A stretch of 61,417 bases of DNA from JBJXDT01 sp046153505 (GTDB taxonomy: Bacteria > Pseudomonadota > Gammaproteobacteria > Burkholderiales > Methylophilaceae): positions 1-61,417 of the forward strand of contig JBJXDT010000035.1 of the NCBI GenBank assembly GCA_046153505.1, written 5' to 3'. Under the pieces are notes generated by a model. That model did not search any database and was not told where the DNA came from. It worked only from the letters and a program-made list of their open reading frames with translations. Position numbers and translations under genes: made by a program. Position 1 is the first letter of the stretch. Each line of letters begins with the position of its first letter. This document shows positions 41,821 through 51,345 of the stretch, one piece after another.

Positions 41821-42159
41821 TTATAGCGCGTCTGGGCCAGTTTCACCGGTACGAATCCGGTAAACTTGCTCTAAATTAAAGACAAATATCTTACCGTCAC
41901 CAATTTTGCCAGTGGCAGCAGATTTTTCGATTGCATCGAGGACTTGATCTAGCATGTCATCTTTGATCGCAACTTCCAATTTTACTTTTGGCAGAAAATC
42001 TACCACATATTCCGCACCGCGATACAACTCTGTATGACCCTTTTGACGGCCAAATCCTTTCACTTCAGTGACTGTGATACCTTGGCATCCAATATTGGAT
42101 AAGGCCTCACGCACCTCGTCAAGCTTAAAAGGCTTGATGATTGCTGATACAAATTTCAT
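41821..42159 (-). CDS. glnK: Nitrogen regulatory protein P-II (GlnK)
   Basis: A 112-residue P-II trimer subunit. MKFVSAIIKPFKLDEVREAL, the T-loop ELYRGAEYVVDFLPK with Tyr51 as uridylylation site, and the B-loop SAATGKIGDGKIFV are all conserved. It reports 2-oxoglutarate and ATP/ADP status and controls AmtB, encoded next. glnK is chosen over glnB because of amtB and the sigma-54 promoter in front. Confidence 0.96.
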   Translation of the reverse strand: MKFVSAIIKPFKLDEVREALSNIGCQGITVTEVKGFGRQKGHTELYRGAEYVVDFLPKVKLEVAIKDDMLDQVLDAIEKSAATGKIGDGKIFVFNLEQVYRIRTGETGPDAL

Positions 42160-42226
42160 GCTTGTCTCCCTGTTTAATGTTGCAGAAGTAGTGATAAAAC
42201 AGTATTAAAAATACATGTAAGTCATA

Positions 42227-42242
42227 AGCAATCGTCATGCCA
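42227..42242 (-). promoter_or_regulatory. Sigma-54 promoter of glnK-amtB
   Basis: Read on the minus strand: TGGCATGACGATTGCT. It matches the -24/-12 consensus (TGGCACG-N4-TTGC) at all but one position, with correct spacing, about 70 bp upstream of the glnK ATG. It implies NtrC-dependent induction under nitrogen limitation. Confidence 0.85.
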
Positions 42243-42349
42243 AATAAAAACCTTTTATAATCAATGCGTTAATAATTTATACGCATTTGTATAAACATAT
42301 TAAATTACAAAAAAACTGTTAAAATGTAACAAAAAAGTAGGAGAAAGAT

Positions 42350-42583
42350 ATGTTAAATACGCAAGCATTAAATGATTTATCCAACAAAATCAAAGAGATA
42401 ATAAAAAACTCTCCTTTGAGTGAGGCTGAAAAAAACATCCATGCACTAATTCAGGGCATGTTCACCAAAATGGAGCTTGTTTCGCGTGAGGAGTTTGATG
42501 TGCAGTCCGAAGTATTGCGCAACACTCGCGAAAAGCTGAAGCAACTTGAAGCAAAATTAGCTGAAATAGAAAACAAAAAATAA
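42350..42583 (+). CDS. ubiK: UbiK family accessory factor
   Basis: A 77-residue protein of the BMFP/UbiK (YqiC) family: an amphipathic helix at the start and a C-terminal coiled coil (REEFDVQSEVLRNTREKLKQ...LAEIENKK). In E. coli UbiK binds UbiJ and lipids and is needed for efficient aerobic ubiquinone synthesis. A GGAG ribosome site precedes it. It is followed by the remains of comM, the usual neighbour in betaproteobacteria. Confidence 0.9.
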   Translation: MLNTQALNDLSNKIKEIIKNSPLSEAEKNIHALIQGMFTKMELVSREEFDVQSEVLRNTREKLKQLEAKLAEIENKK

Positions 42584-42591
42584 GTTTAGCC

Positions 42592-43094
42592 GTGTTATAT
42601 AGCCGTGCCTTACGTGGCATGGATGCCCCAGAAGTGTTGGTAGAAGTGCATCTGGCAAACGGCTTGCCAAGCTTTACTTTTGTTGGCTTGCCTGAAGCTG
42701 AGGTGAAAGAGAGTAAAGATCGCGCGAGCGTCTACTTACTTGGAATAGTTTACTCTTCTCAATAAATTGATACTACATCGTTAATTAAAGTAAATTTAGC
42801 GCCACCGACTTGCAAAAAGGAAGTGGGCGTTACGATTTGCCGATTGCACTCGGCATATTGGCGGCGAGTGGGCTGATTCCTAAAGAAGCACTCAAAAATT
42901 ATGAAGTAGCGGGTGAACTGGCGCTCACAGGTGAGTTGCGACCAATCCGAGGCGCGCTCGCAACGACCTATCATATGGTGCATGCAAATAAAGTAGCAAA
43001 TAAAAATGCACCAAATCAGCGCGCATTTATCTTGCCCAACTTTAGTGCGCAAGAGGCGAGCTTGGTTAAAGATGCCATCATTATTAAAACTTAA
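42592..43094 (+). pseudogene. comM: Decayed comM (Mg-chelatase-like AAA protein)
   Basis: The start is clear: GTG at 42592, then LYSRALRGMDAPEVLVEVHL and SFTFVGLPEAEVKESKDRA, followed by about 50 bp of unrelated or decayed sequence with a TAA (42763-42765). The region resumes in another phase with KVNLAP, a further one-base shift, and GSGRYDLPIALGILAASGL to ALTGELRPIRGAL, ending at 43094 after about a third of the ~500-residue protein. The AAA ATPase, Walker motifs and C-terminal domain are absent. ComM is a branch-migration helicase in natural transformation, so that step is lost unless a second copy exists. Confidence 0.88.
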
Positions 43095-43356
43095 TGTTTA
43101 ATAAGTTTAGTTGCTGATGCTAACAAACTAATTCTCTGCATTATTACCTGCTAGTTTCATTCTGCCTAGCCAACACAAATCATCTTCACAAAACATCCAT
43201 CATCCAGAAATTAAAGACTAGAAATATCAACCTAATAAAAATAAATATTGTAGTAAGTTTAGATACGTAGAGTTTGGTTCACAAGCAGCAAACATTTATG
43301 CTAGCTTGAAAGTTTTAAGGGTACATTTTAGTTTTATATTTTGATAGGAGATTCAA

Positions 43357-43652
43357 ATGAACAAGTTACTAGCAGTATTAGTGGCAGGATTATTTGCCAC
43401 AGCCATAAGTGCAAATGTTTATGTAGCAGATGAAGCACCTGCTGCGCCTTTAGCAGAATAGCCAACTCAGATAAAAAGTATGAAGCATCTGAGTAAGCAT
43501 GCAAGTCATGAGACAAACTGAAAGAACATGAAGCTAAGTTGAAAGAACATGCAGAGAAACATAAAGAACATGAAGCGAAGCTAAAAGAGCATAAAGAGAG
43601 AATTAAAGCATTGGAAGCAACTAAAGCTGCTGCACCTAAACCAGCTAACTAA
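43357..43652 (+). pseudogene. Broken gene for an exported coiled-coil protein
   Basis: An ATG at 43357 with a TAGGAG ribosome site opens a signal peptide (MNKLLAVLVAGLFATAISANV) and stops after 34 codons at TAG. A different phase downstream carries DKLKEHEAKLKEHAEKHKE and more of the same charged helix, ending KAAAPKPAN at 43652, with TAA and TGA codons near 43490-43510. One frameshift and two nonsense changes therefore separate a good start from a good end. The 262 bp before it (43095-43356) show no gene. Confidence 0.75.
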
Positions 43653-43672
43653 GTAGTCGAGGTTGAAGGAAG

Positions 43673-43706
43673 GCGGTGCACAGACTTTATTGAGCATCGC
43701 TTTTTT
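43673..43706 (+). terminator. Terminator after the broken coiled-coil gene
   Basis: GCGGTGC pairs with GCATCGC (one G-T) around a 14-base loop, followed by six T. Confidence 0.7.
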
Positions 43707-43772
43707 ATTGCGCATGATTTGTGTAGCACGCAGCATGATAAAATAGAGCTTTATAATCTTTAAAGCCTTGCA

Positions 43773-46700
43773 ATGCCAATAACTTCAATTAGCTCAACTG
43801 AGAAAACACTTAGAGATATACTCACTCAGCGCATTCTTATTTTAGATGGCGCCATGGGCACCATGATTCAGCGCTACAAGCTCACCGAGGCAGATTATCG
43901 TGGCGAACGGTTTAAGGACTTTGTGGCACCTGCTGGCGAACGCGAGCTCTTTGTAAAAGGCAATAACGAGTTGTTAAGCCTTACCCAACCACAGGTGATT
44001 CAAGAAATACACGAGCAATATTTGGCTGCAGGCGCAGATATTATCGAGACTAACACTTTTGGTGCGACTAAAGTTGCCCAAGATGACTACCACATGGCGC
44101 ACTTGGTTTATGAGATGAATGTACAGGCCGCCAAGCTGGCCAAAGCCGCTTGCTTAAAATATAGCACGCCCGATAAACCACGCTTTGTCGCGGGCGCTTT
44201 AGGCCCTACGCCTAAAACGGCTAGCATCTCACCCGATGTGAATGACCCAGCAGCTCGCAATGTTACCTTTGACCAGTTGGTAAGCGCTTACCTTGAGCAA
44301 GCGCGTGGTTTGGCAGAAGGCGGTGCCGATATTCTGATGGTAGAAACCATCTTTGATACGCTCAATTGCAAGGCGGCCTTATTTGCCATCGAAACGTTTT
44401 TTGAAGATCGTGGCGAGCGCATGCCGTTAATGATTTCTGGTACGGTCACTGATGCTTCAGGCCGTATTTTATCGGGCCAAACCGTGCCTGCCTTTTGGTA
44501 TTCAGTACGGCATGCCAAGCCGCTTACCATCGGCTTAAACTGTGCGTTAGGCGCTACATTAATGCGCCCCTATGCCGAAGAGTTAAGCAAAATTGCTGAT
44601 ACTTTTGTGTGTATTTACCCAAATGCAGGGTTGCCTAACCCCATGTCTGATACTGGCTTTGACGAAAAACCTGCCGACACCTCCAGCTTGGTGAAAGAGT
44701 TTGCGCAAAGTGGTTTTATCAATATTGCAGGCGGCTGTTGTGGAACCACGCCGCCTCATATCGAGGCGATTTATAAGGCAATTAAAGACATTCCGCCGCG
44801 TAAAGTGCCTACAATTGCGCCAGATATGCGTCTCTCAGGCTTGGAACCTTTTGTGATTGATGAGAGCTCGTTGTTTGTGAACGTAGGTGAGCGTACCAAT
44901 GTGACAGGGTCTAAAGCCTTCGCCCGTATGATAATTAACGAGCAATATGAAGAAGCGTTAAGTGTTGCCCGTCAGCAAGTCGAAAACGGCGCGCAAGTCA
45001 TCGACATTAACATGGATGAAGGCATGCTCGATGCCGTTAAAGCCATGACACACTTTTTAAACTTAATCGCCAGCGAGCCAGATATTGCGCGCGTGCCGAT
45101 TATGTTGGATTCAAGTAAATGGAGCGTGATTGAGGCTGGTCTCAAATGCGTACAAGGTAAATCGATTGTGAACTCTATTTCGATGAAAGAAGGCGAAGCT
45201 GAGTTTCTACGTCAGGCAAAACTGTGTCGCCAATACGGCGCCGCCGTGATTGTGATGGCGTTTGATGAAAAAGGCCAAGCCGATACTTTTGCACGTAAAA
45301 CGGAAATTTGTAAACGTGCTTATGATTTGCTTGTGGAACAAGGTTTCCCGCCAGAAGATATTATTTTCGACCCAAATATTTTCGCTATTGCAACAGGCAT
45401 AGAAGAGCACAACAACTATGCTGTTGATTTTATTAACGCTACACGTTGGATTAAAGAGAATTTACCACACGCCAAAATTTCTGGTGGCGTTTCGAATGTG
45501 AGCTTTAGCTTCCGAGGCAATGATCCTGCGCGCGAGGCGATTCATACCGTGTTTCTCTATCATGCCATTAAGGTGGGCATGACCATGGGGATTGTCAATG
45601 CCGGCATGATGGGTGTATACGATGATTTGCCAGCAGAGCTAAAAGAGCGCGTAGAAGATGTGGTGCTCAACCGCCGTCCAGATGCGACCGAACGGATGAT
45701 TGAAATTGCCAGTTCCTTAAAAGCAGGCGGCAAAAAAGAAGAGGCCACTTTGGAGTGGCGTGGCACACCTGAAGCGCCCACGCCAGTGAACAAACGCCTT
45801 GCGCATGCCATGGTGCATGGCATTACGGAGTTTATTGTAGAAGATACCGAAGAAGCGCGCTTAGTTGTTGCCGCAATTGGCGGCAGACCTATTCACGTGA
45901 TTGAAGGCCCCTTGATGGACGGCATGAATATCGTTGGTGATTTGTTTGGTCAAGGTAAAATGTTCTTACCACAAGTAGTGAAATCTGCCCGCGTGATGAA
46001 GGCTGCCGTGGCGCATTTAATCCCCTTTATTGAGGCAGAAAAAGCCGCAGAAGAAGCGCGGACGGGCATTGTCGCCAAACCCAAAGGCAAAATGGTGATT
46101 GCGACAGTCAAAGGCGACGTGCATGATATTGGCAAAAATATCGTGTCAGTCGTCCTGCAATGCAATAACTTTGAAGTGGTGAATATGGGCGTGATGGTGC
46201 CTGCAGCTGAGATTTTAGCCATGGCGAAAGCTGAAGGTGCAGATATTATCGGCCTCTCAGGTTTAATTACCCCAAGTTTAGAAGAAATGGCGCATTTGGC
46301 GCGCGAAATGCAGCGAGATGCCTATTTCAGCGAGAAGAAAGTACCACTTTTAATTGGGGGTGCTACAACCTCACGCGCGCATACGGCCGTTAAAATTGCT
46401 CCGCACTACGATGGCCCTGTAGTTTATGTGCCTGATGCTTCACGTTCTGTGTCGATTATGCAAAACTTGCTCGCGCCAGAAACGCGTGGTGCATATTTGG
46501 CAGAGATACAGGCTGACTATGAGAGAGCCCGTCAGCAACACGCCAACAAAAAAGGCATACCGATGCTCACTTTGGCGCAGGCACGTGCTAATAAATCTAA
46601 AATAAGTTTTACTGGAGAAAACGCACCTGTGAAACCAAAATTTATTGGTCGCCGTGTGTTTAAAAATATCGATTTGAAACTAATTGCGCAATATATTGAT

Positions 46701-47543
46701 TGGTCGCCGTTCTTTCAAACTTGGGATTTAGCTGGTAGCTACCCCGCCATTTTGAGCGACAAAGTGGTGGGTGAAGCAGCCACTAAAGTGTTTGCAGAAG
46801 CGCAAACCATGTTAAAAAAAATCATTGACGGGCGCTGGCTCACTGCGAGTGGCGTGATTTCGCTCATGCCCGCCAATAGTGTCAATGACGACGATATTGA
46901 GATTTACACCGATGAAACCCGCAACAAGGTGGCATTTACTTATTACGGTATGCGCCAACAAAGTGAGAAACCAATTATTGATGGCGTTGCACGCCCTAAT
47001 CAGTGTTTGGCGGACTTTATTGCGCCAAAAGGTATTGAAGACTATATTGGCTTATTTGCGGTAACAGCTGGCTTAGGCATAGAAAAAATTGAAAAACGTT
47101 TTGCCGATGCGCATGATGATTATAGCGGCATTATGTTTAAATCAATCGCAGACCGCCTTGCAGAAGCGTTTGCAGAATATATGCATGAGCGTGTGCGCAC
47201 CGATTTATGGGGCTACGCAGTTAACGAGAAATTAGGCATAGATGCGCTAATTAAAGAAAACTATCAAGGCATACGCCCTGCACCTGGCTATCCTGCATGT
47301 CCAGACCATACAGTTAAAACTGATGTGTTTGCGTTAATGCAATGCGATGAAATAGACATGACACTCACTGAAAGTTTTGCCATGATGCCCGCAGCTGCGG
47401 TTTCAGGATTCTACTTTGCTCACAAAGACGCAAAATATTTTAGCGTGGACAAAATTGGGATTGACCAGTTAGAGGATATGGCAAAACGCCGTGGTTTGGA
47501 TAAAGCCTATTTGGAGCGTTGGCTCGCCCCAAATTTGAGTTAA
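43773..47543 (+). CDS. metH: Cobalamin-dependent methionine synthase
   Basis: A 1256-residue full-length MetH moving a methyl group from methyl-tetrahydrofolate to homocysteine. Four modules are visible. The homocysteine domain (1-~330) has zinc cysteines in GLNCALG and GGCCGTTPPH. The folate domain (~350-620) starts FVNVGERTNVTGSKAF. The B12 domain (~650-890) has the cobalt-binding His in DVHDIGKNIV. The reactivation domain (~900-1240) has RPAPGYPACPDH. The initiator is ATG at 43773 with weak ribosome site. No cobalamin riboswitch is recognisable upstream. Confidence 0.98.
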   Translation: MPITSISSTEKTLRDILTQRILILDGAMGTMIQRYKLTEADYRGERFKDFVAPAGERELFVKGNNELLSLTQPQVIQEIHEQYLAAGADIIETNTFGATKVAQDDYHMAHLVYEMNVQAAKLAKAACLKYSTPDKPRFVAGALGPTPKTASISPDVNDPAARNVTFDQLVSAYLEQARGLAEGGADILMVETIFDTLNCKAALFAIETFFEDRGERMPLMISGTVTDASGRILSGQTVPAFWYSVRHAKPLTIGLNCALGATLMRPYAEELSKIADTFVCIYPNAGLPNPMSDTGFDEKPADTSSLVKEFAQSGFINIAGGCCGTTPPHIEAIYKAIKDIPPRKVPTIAPDMRLSGLEPFVIDESSLFVNVGERTNVTGSKAFARMIINEQYEEALSVARQQVENGAQVIDINMDEGMLDAVKAMTHFLNLIASEPDIARVPIMLDSSKWSVIEAGLKCVQGKSIVNSISMKEGEAEFLRQAKLCRQYGAAVIVMAFDEKGQADTFARKTEICKRAYDLLVEQGFPPEDIIFDPNIFAIATGIEEHNNYAVDFINATRWIKENLPHAKISGGVSNVSFSFRGNDPAREAIHTVFLYHAIKVGMTMGIVNAGMMGVYDDLPAELKERVEDVVLNRRPDATERMIEIASSLKAGGKKEEATLEWRGTPEAPTPVNKRLAHAMVHGITEFIVEDTEEARLVVAAIGGRPIHVIEGPLMDGMNIVGDLFGQGKMFLPQVVKSARVMKAAVAHLIPFIEAEKAAEEARTGIVAKPKGKMVIATVKGDVHDIGKNIVSVVLQCNNFEVVNMGVMVPAAEILAMAKAEGADIIGLSGLITPSLEEMAHLAREMQRDAYFSEKKVPLLIGGATTSRAHTAVKIAPHYDGPVVYVPDASRSVSIMQNLLAPETRGAYLAEIQADYERARQQHANKKGIPMLTLAQARANKSKISFTGENAPVKPKFIGRRVFKNIDLKLIAQYIDWSPFFQTWDLAGSYPAILSDKVVGEAATKVFAEAQTMLKKIIDGRWLTASGVISLMPANSVNDDDIEIYTDETRNKVAFTYYGMRQQSEKPIIDGVARPNQCLADFIAPKGIEDYIGLFAVTAGLGIEKIEKRFADAHDDYSGIMFKSIADRLAEAFAEYMHERVRTDLWGYAVNEKLGIDALIKENYQGIRPAPGYPACPDHTVKTDVFALMQCDEIDMTLTESFAMMPAAAVSGFYFAHKDAKYFSVDKIGIDQLEDMAKRRGLDKAYLERWLAPNLS

Positions 47544-47556
47544 GTTGGCATGCCTG

Positions 47557-48822
47557 CTAGGTAGGATCCTTTCCTATTTCATTCGCCCATTGCATCGTTT
47601 CCAGCTGAATTTGCAGTAGGTCGTCTGAACTAATGCCTATTTTTATAATTTCTTGCTCAGCAGAATCAAAGTCCCCTTGCTCAATGAGGCTAGCTAGTTT
47701 CAATAACTGACCTAGCGTGCCTTCATGATTGAGAATCGCATTTTTTAAATCTTCAGATAAACCAATTTCATTCAGTACATCTGAAAGAGGTGTCTGCATA
47801 ACGGCATCAGCAAGTGAGAGCATACCGACCATAAATGCCTTGTCGCTGAAGTTCGCTTGATATGGGTCTAATTTTTTGGCAATCAACTCCATCAGTCTTG
47901 CTCGACTAGCCACTTGTAACATCAGTGCATTGTCACCTTGACCATCTGGAGAGGCGTAAAGTAGTAATTGCACCCAACGCATGAGCTGTTTTTGACCAAG
48001 CACAGTAATCGCATGTCGTATAGATTCAACTTTTTGTCGTCCGCCACCAATGCCAACAGAGTTTACTAATCTGAGTAAACCGATAGTCAAGCTGGGGTTG
48101 TTTTTGAATAGGGATTCAAGCTCTCTTAAATCAGCATCACCTAGAAGCATACCCATCACACGCATCAAGGTAATTTGATGTGGTTGAGGTTTTTTGCTTT
48201 TTAGAATGGTTGGTTTAGAAAAAAAGTAACCTTGAAATGCATCAAATCCAAATTCTTTGCACTTTAAGAATAATTCTTCTGTCTCTACCTTTTCAGCAAT
48301 CATTTTTGCGCTGGAAGTTTTACGAATGAGTGATACGAGTCCAGAAATGCCCGCTATAGGGGTAATAGAAAAATCAATTTTAACAAAATCGATATATGGC
48401 AATAAGGGCAAATATTCAGCGCGGTTATCAAAACCATCAATTGCTAGCCTAAAACCAATGTCTTTTAAGGCCTGGCATCTTGCCAAAATTTGTGCATTAA
48501 TCGGCACATCTTCTAAAATTTCTAACACAATGCGTTCAGGCGGTAGCAGTTCAATCGTTTCTGAAAGTAATAAACTGGTGGAAACATTCAAAAATCCATC
48601 CTTTTTGCCTAGCACTTGTTCAATGCCAAATTGACTCAGGATATTTACAATCACCGTAGAGGTGGCCGATAGGTCATCAGTATTGGTGTTGGTGACAGTG
48701 TCTTTTGAACGAAATAGCAATTCATAAGCTATCGTTTGAAGTTTAGAATTTAAAATCGGCTGACGACCTAGAAAAACCTCAGCAGATTGTGGTATCGTCG
48801 ATTGAATGATAGGTTGATTCAT
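47557..48822 (-). CDS. EAL-HDOD domain signalling protein
   Basis: A 421-residue cytoplasmic protein: an EAL-like domain (residues ~15-205) followed by HDOD (~210-400). The EAL signature is altered: AYELLFR stands in place of ExLxR with EAL, and several metal-binding residues of active c-di-GMP phosphodiesterases are missing, so it is probably not catalytic. HDOD marks include LLRLVNSVGIGGGRQKVESIRHAI split over two helices. Relatives such as CdgJ affect motility. Single gene, convergent with metH (13-bp gap). Confidence 0.87.
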   Translation of the reverse strand: MNQPIIQSTIPQSAEVFLGRQPILNSKLQTIAYELLFRSKDTVTNTNTDDLSATSTVIVNILSQFGIEQVLGKKDGFLNVSTSLLLSETIELLPPERIVLEILEDVPINAQILARCQALKDIGFRLAIDGFDNRAEYLPLLPYIDFVKIDFSITPIAGISGLVSLIRKTSSAKMIAEKVETEELFLKCKEFGFDAFQGYFFSKPTILKSKKPQPHQITLMRVMGMLLGDADLRELESLFKNNPSLTIGLLRLVNSVGIGGGRQKVESIRHAITVLGQKQLMRWVQLLLYASPDGQGDNALMLQVASRARLMELIAKKLDPYQANFSDKAFMVGMLSLADAVMQTPLSDVLNEIGLSEDLKNAILNHEGTLGQLLKLASLIEQGDFDSAEQEIIKIGISSDDLLQIQLETMQWANEIGKDPT

Positions 48823-48991
48823 ATTTATCTTCTTAACTGTTTAAGAGCCAAGCTGCCTTTTTAGGGCATCTATGGCTTATCATTATGAAATTCATGTTTA
48901 GTGAGTTTTTGCGACTCCCGCATAAGGCTTATCGGTAAATATAGGCCAAACTTTAGAATATTTTTAGGAAAAAATAGGTAAAAAGTACGTA

Positions 48992-50362
48992 ATGCATATT
49001 CATATTTTAGGTATTTGTGGCACATTTATGGGCGGTATTGCCGCATTGGCAAAAGCGGATGGTCACAAGGTGACAGGCTGTGATGCAAACGTATACCCGC
49101 CGATGAGCACACAACTTGAAGCGCAAGGCATTGAATTGATTGAGGGTTTTTCGCCTGAGCAAGTCAAACTTAGGCCAGATATTTATGTGATTGGCAATGT
49201 AGTGACGCGTGGCAATCCACTGATGGAAGAAATCTTAAATGAAGGTTTGCCGTATATTTCTGGCCCACAATGGTTAGCTGAGAATGTGCTGCAAGGCAAA
49301 TGGGTACTAGCTGTGGCAGGCACGCACGGCAAAACCACCACCAGCTCAATGTTGGCTTGGATATTAGAGTTTGCAGGTTTGGCGCCAGGCTTTTTGATTG
49401 GTGGCGTACCTGAAAACTTTGGTGTATCTGCACGTTTGCCAGGCAAACCGAAGCAAGATGAAATGAGTATCTCTCCTTTTTTTGTGATTGAAGCAGATGA
49501 ATATGACACTGCTTTTTTTGATAAACGTTCAAAGTTTGTCCATTATCATCCGCGCACGGCGGTGTTGAATAACTTAGAATTTGACCACGCCGATATTTTT
49601 GAAGATTTAGCAGCTATAGAAAAACAGTTTCATCATCTTATACGCACAGTGCCGCAAAATGGTTTGATTGTGTGTAATGGTAAAGAAGCTAGCCTGCAGC
49701 GTGTTATCAAAAAAGGTTGCTGGACGCCAGTTGAAACGTTTGGCGACTCAACGCATTGGCAATCGGCGAACGAAAGTGGGGACGGTAGTTTTGATGTCAT
49801 TTTTGAAGGTAATTCTCAGGGCAGAATTAACTGGGATTTGTTAGGTGAGCATAATCGCATGAACGCCCTTGCAAGCATTGCTGCAGCAAGGCATGTTGGT
49901 GTACCTGTGGCGCAAAGCATTGCAGCACTGAGTGAATTTAAAAATGTAAAGCGTCGCATGGAAATTCGTGGTGTAGTTAACAATATCACTGTTTACGACG
50001 ATTTTGCGCACCACCCAACGGCAATAGAAACAACGGTTGCGGGCTTGCGAGCTAAGGTAGGCAAGGCTCGTATTTTGGCGGTACTAGAGCCGCGCAGTAA
50101 TACCATGAAGTTGGGCGTGATGAAAGATGCATTACCCGCAAGTTTGAAAGAAGCTGATCTTGTTTTTTGCTATGGTGCAAATTTAGGTTGGGATGCTGCA
50201 CAGGCACTTCAACCTATTTCGAGTAAATCGCAAACTTTTGAAAACTTGGATAATTTAGTGGCAGCCATTGCAAAAATTGCGAAATCAGGCGACCATATTC
50301 TAGTCATGAGTAATGGGGGCTTTGGTGGCGTACACCAGAAAATTCTTGATGGTTTGGCATGA
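48992..50362 (+). CDS. mpl: UDP-MurNAc:tripeptide ligase Mpl
   Basis: A 456-residue Mur-ligase relative that recycles the peptidoglycan tripeptide L-Ala-gamma-D-Glu-meso-DAP onto UDP-MurNAc. MHIHILGICGTFMGGIAALA is the UDP-sugar domain and distinguishes Mpl from MurC. VAGTHGKTTTSSMLAW is the ATP site. The DAP-type specificity motif and VYDDFAHHPTAIETT are present. Its stop overlaps the start of the TonB-like gene (ATGA), so these are coupled. Confidence 0.95.
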   Translation: MHIHILGICGTFMGGIAALAKADGHKVTGCDANVYPPMSTQLEAQGIELIEGFSPEQVKLRPDIYVIGNVVTRGNPLMEEILNEGLPYISGPQWLAENVLQGKWVLAVAGTHGKTTTSSMLAWILEFAGLAPGFLIGGVPENFGVSARLPGKPKQDEMSISPFFVIEADEYDTAFFDKRSKFVHYHPRTAVLNNLEFDHADIFEDLAAIEKQFHHLIRTVPQNGLIVCNGKEASLQRVIKKGCWTPVETFGDSTHWQSANESGDGSFDVIFEGNSQGRINWDLLGEHNRMNALASIAAARHVGVPVAQSIAALSEFKNVKRRMEIRGVVNNITVYDDFAHHPTAIETTVAGLRAKVGKARILAVLEPRSNTMKLGVMKDALPASLKEADLVFCYGANLGWDAAQALQPISSKSQTFENLDNLVAAIAKIAKSGDHILVMSNGGFGGVHQKILDGLA

Positions 50363-51333
50363 GCTTAGTGCTTAACTTTACAAATAAACTTAAAACCATG
50401 AGAGCAATTTATATTGCCTTGTGGGTTTCTATTTTAATTCACCTCATCATACTTGCTGTTAAATTCGAGCCTGAAATTAAAAAATTTGCGGAGCGCTTGC
50501 CTTCGTTAGATGTGGTGCTGGTGAACGCAAAAACAAAAAATGCGCCAGATAAAGCTGACGTGTTGGCGCAAGCAAACTTAGATCGTGGCGGCAATACTGA
50601 TAAAAATCGTAAGATTAAAACTGCGCTGCCAGCGCCGAACGAGAAAACAACTGAAATAAAGTTGCAACCTAGCGCTGAAGCTCAAAGTGCGGCCAAGCCT
50701 GCTAAATTGCAAGCAAAAGAAGCGCGCGAGCAAAAACGGGTGGCAGAGCTGGAAAAAGAGGCGCAAGCGCTTTTGACACAAATAAACTCAAAATATAAAG
50801 TTGAGTCAAATCCTACGCAGAATGCGGCTTCCGCTGAGCCTGAAAAGGGCGAACAAAAAGCGGATGAAAAATCACTTAATCGCGCAGCTTTGCTGGCGGC
50901 GAGTATTGAAATGGATAGGCTGGAAGCGCAAATTGCCAAGCAGCAAGAAGAATATCAAAAGCGCCCAAAACGCCGCTTTATTGGTGCGCGCAGCAAGGAA
51001 GCTAGTGATGCTTTATATTTGGAGGCGTGGCGTCAAAAAGTGGAACGCGTTGGCAATATGAATTATCCAGCAGCGGCGAGGGATCAAAAAATATATGGTC
51101 AGTTACGGATGACGGTTTCAATTAAGTCTGATGGTTCGGTAGAAAGTATTGAAATTAACAAAAGTTCGGGCTCTAAAGTGCTGGATGACGCGGCTGCGAA
51201 TATTGTTAAGCTGGCAGCACCTTATGCCCCTTTTTCAGCCGAAATGAAAAAGAATACGGATATTTTAGGCATCACAAGAACCTGGACATTTACGCAAGAA
51301 GACATGCTAGCTACGCAAGGCGCAGAAAATTAA
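50359..51333 (+). CDS. TonB family energy transducer
   Basis: A 324-residue protein with one N-terminal helix (MRAIYIALWVSILIHLIILAV) and a long charged periplasmic spacer rich in Lys, Ala and Gln (residues ~60-215). The C-terminal TonB domain has NYPAAARDQKIYGQLRMTV and VESIEINKSSGSKVLDDAA, the YPxxA and strand-helix pattern of the fold. The start at 50359 is favoured by overlap with the mpl stop; ATG 50398 is an alternative. No exbBD genes are next to it. Confidence 0.87.
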   Translation: MSLVLNFTNKLKTMRAIYIALWVSILIHLIILAVKFEPEIKKFAERLPSLDVVLVNAKTKNAPDKADVLAQANLDRGGNTDKNRKIKTALPAPNEKTTEIKLQPSAEAQSAAKPAKLQAKEAREQKRVAELEKEAQALLTQINSKYKVESNPTQNAASAEPEKGEQKADEKSLNRAALLAASIEMDRLEAQIAKQQEEYQKRPKRRFIGARSKEASDALYLEAWRQKVERVGNMNYPAAARDQKIYGQLRMTVSIKSDGSVESIEINKSSGSKVLDDAAANIVKLAAPYAPFSAEMKKNTDILGITRTWTFTQEDMLATQGAEN

Positions 51334-51345
51334 AGGCTTTAAAAT

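Noticed and set aside
43707..43772. Cobalamin riboswitch ahead of metH
   Set aside because: Only ~66 bp of AT-rich sequence separate the terminator and the start; no B12-box pattern is present.
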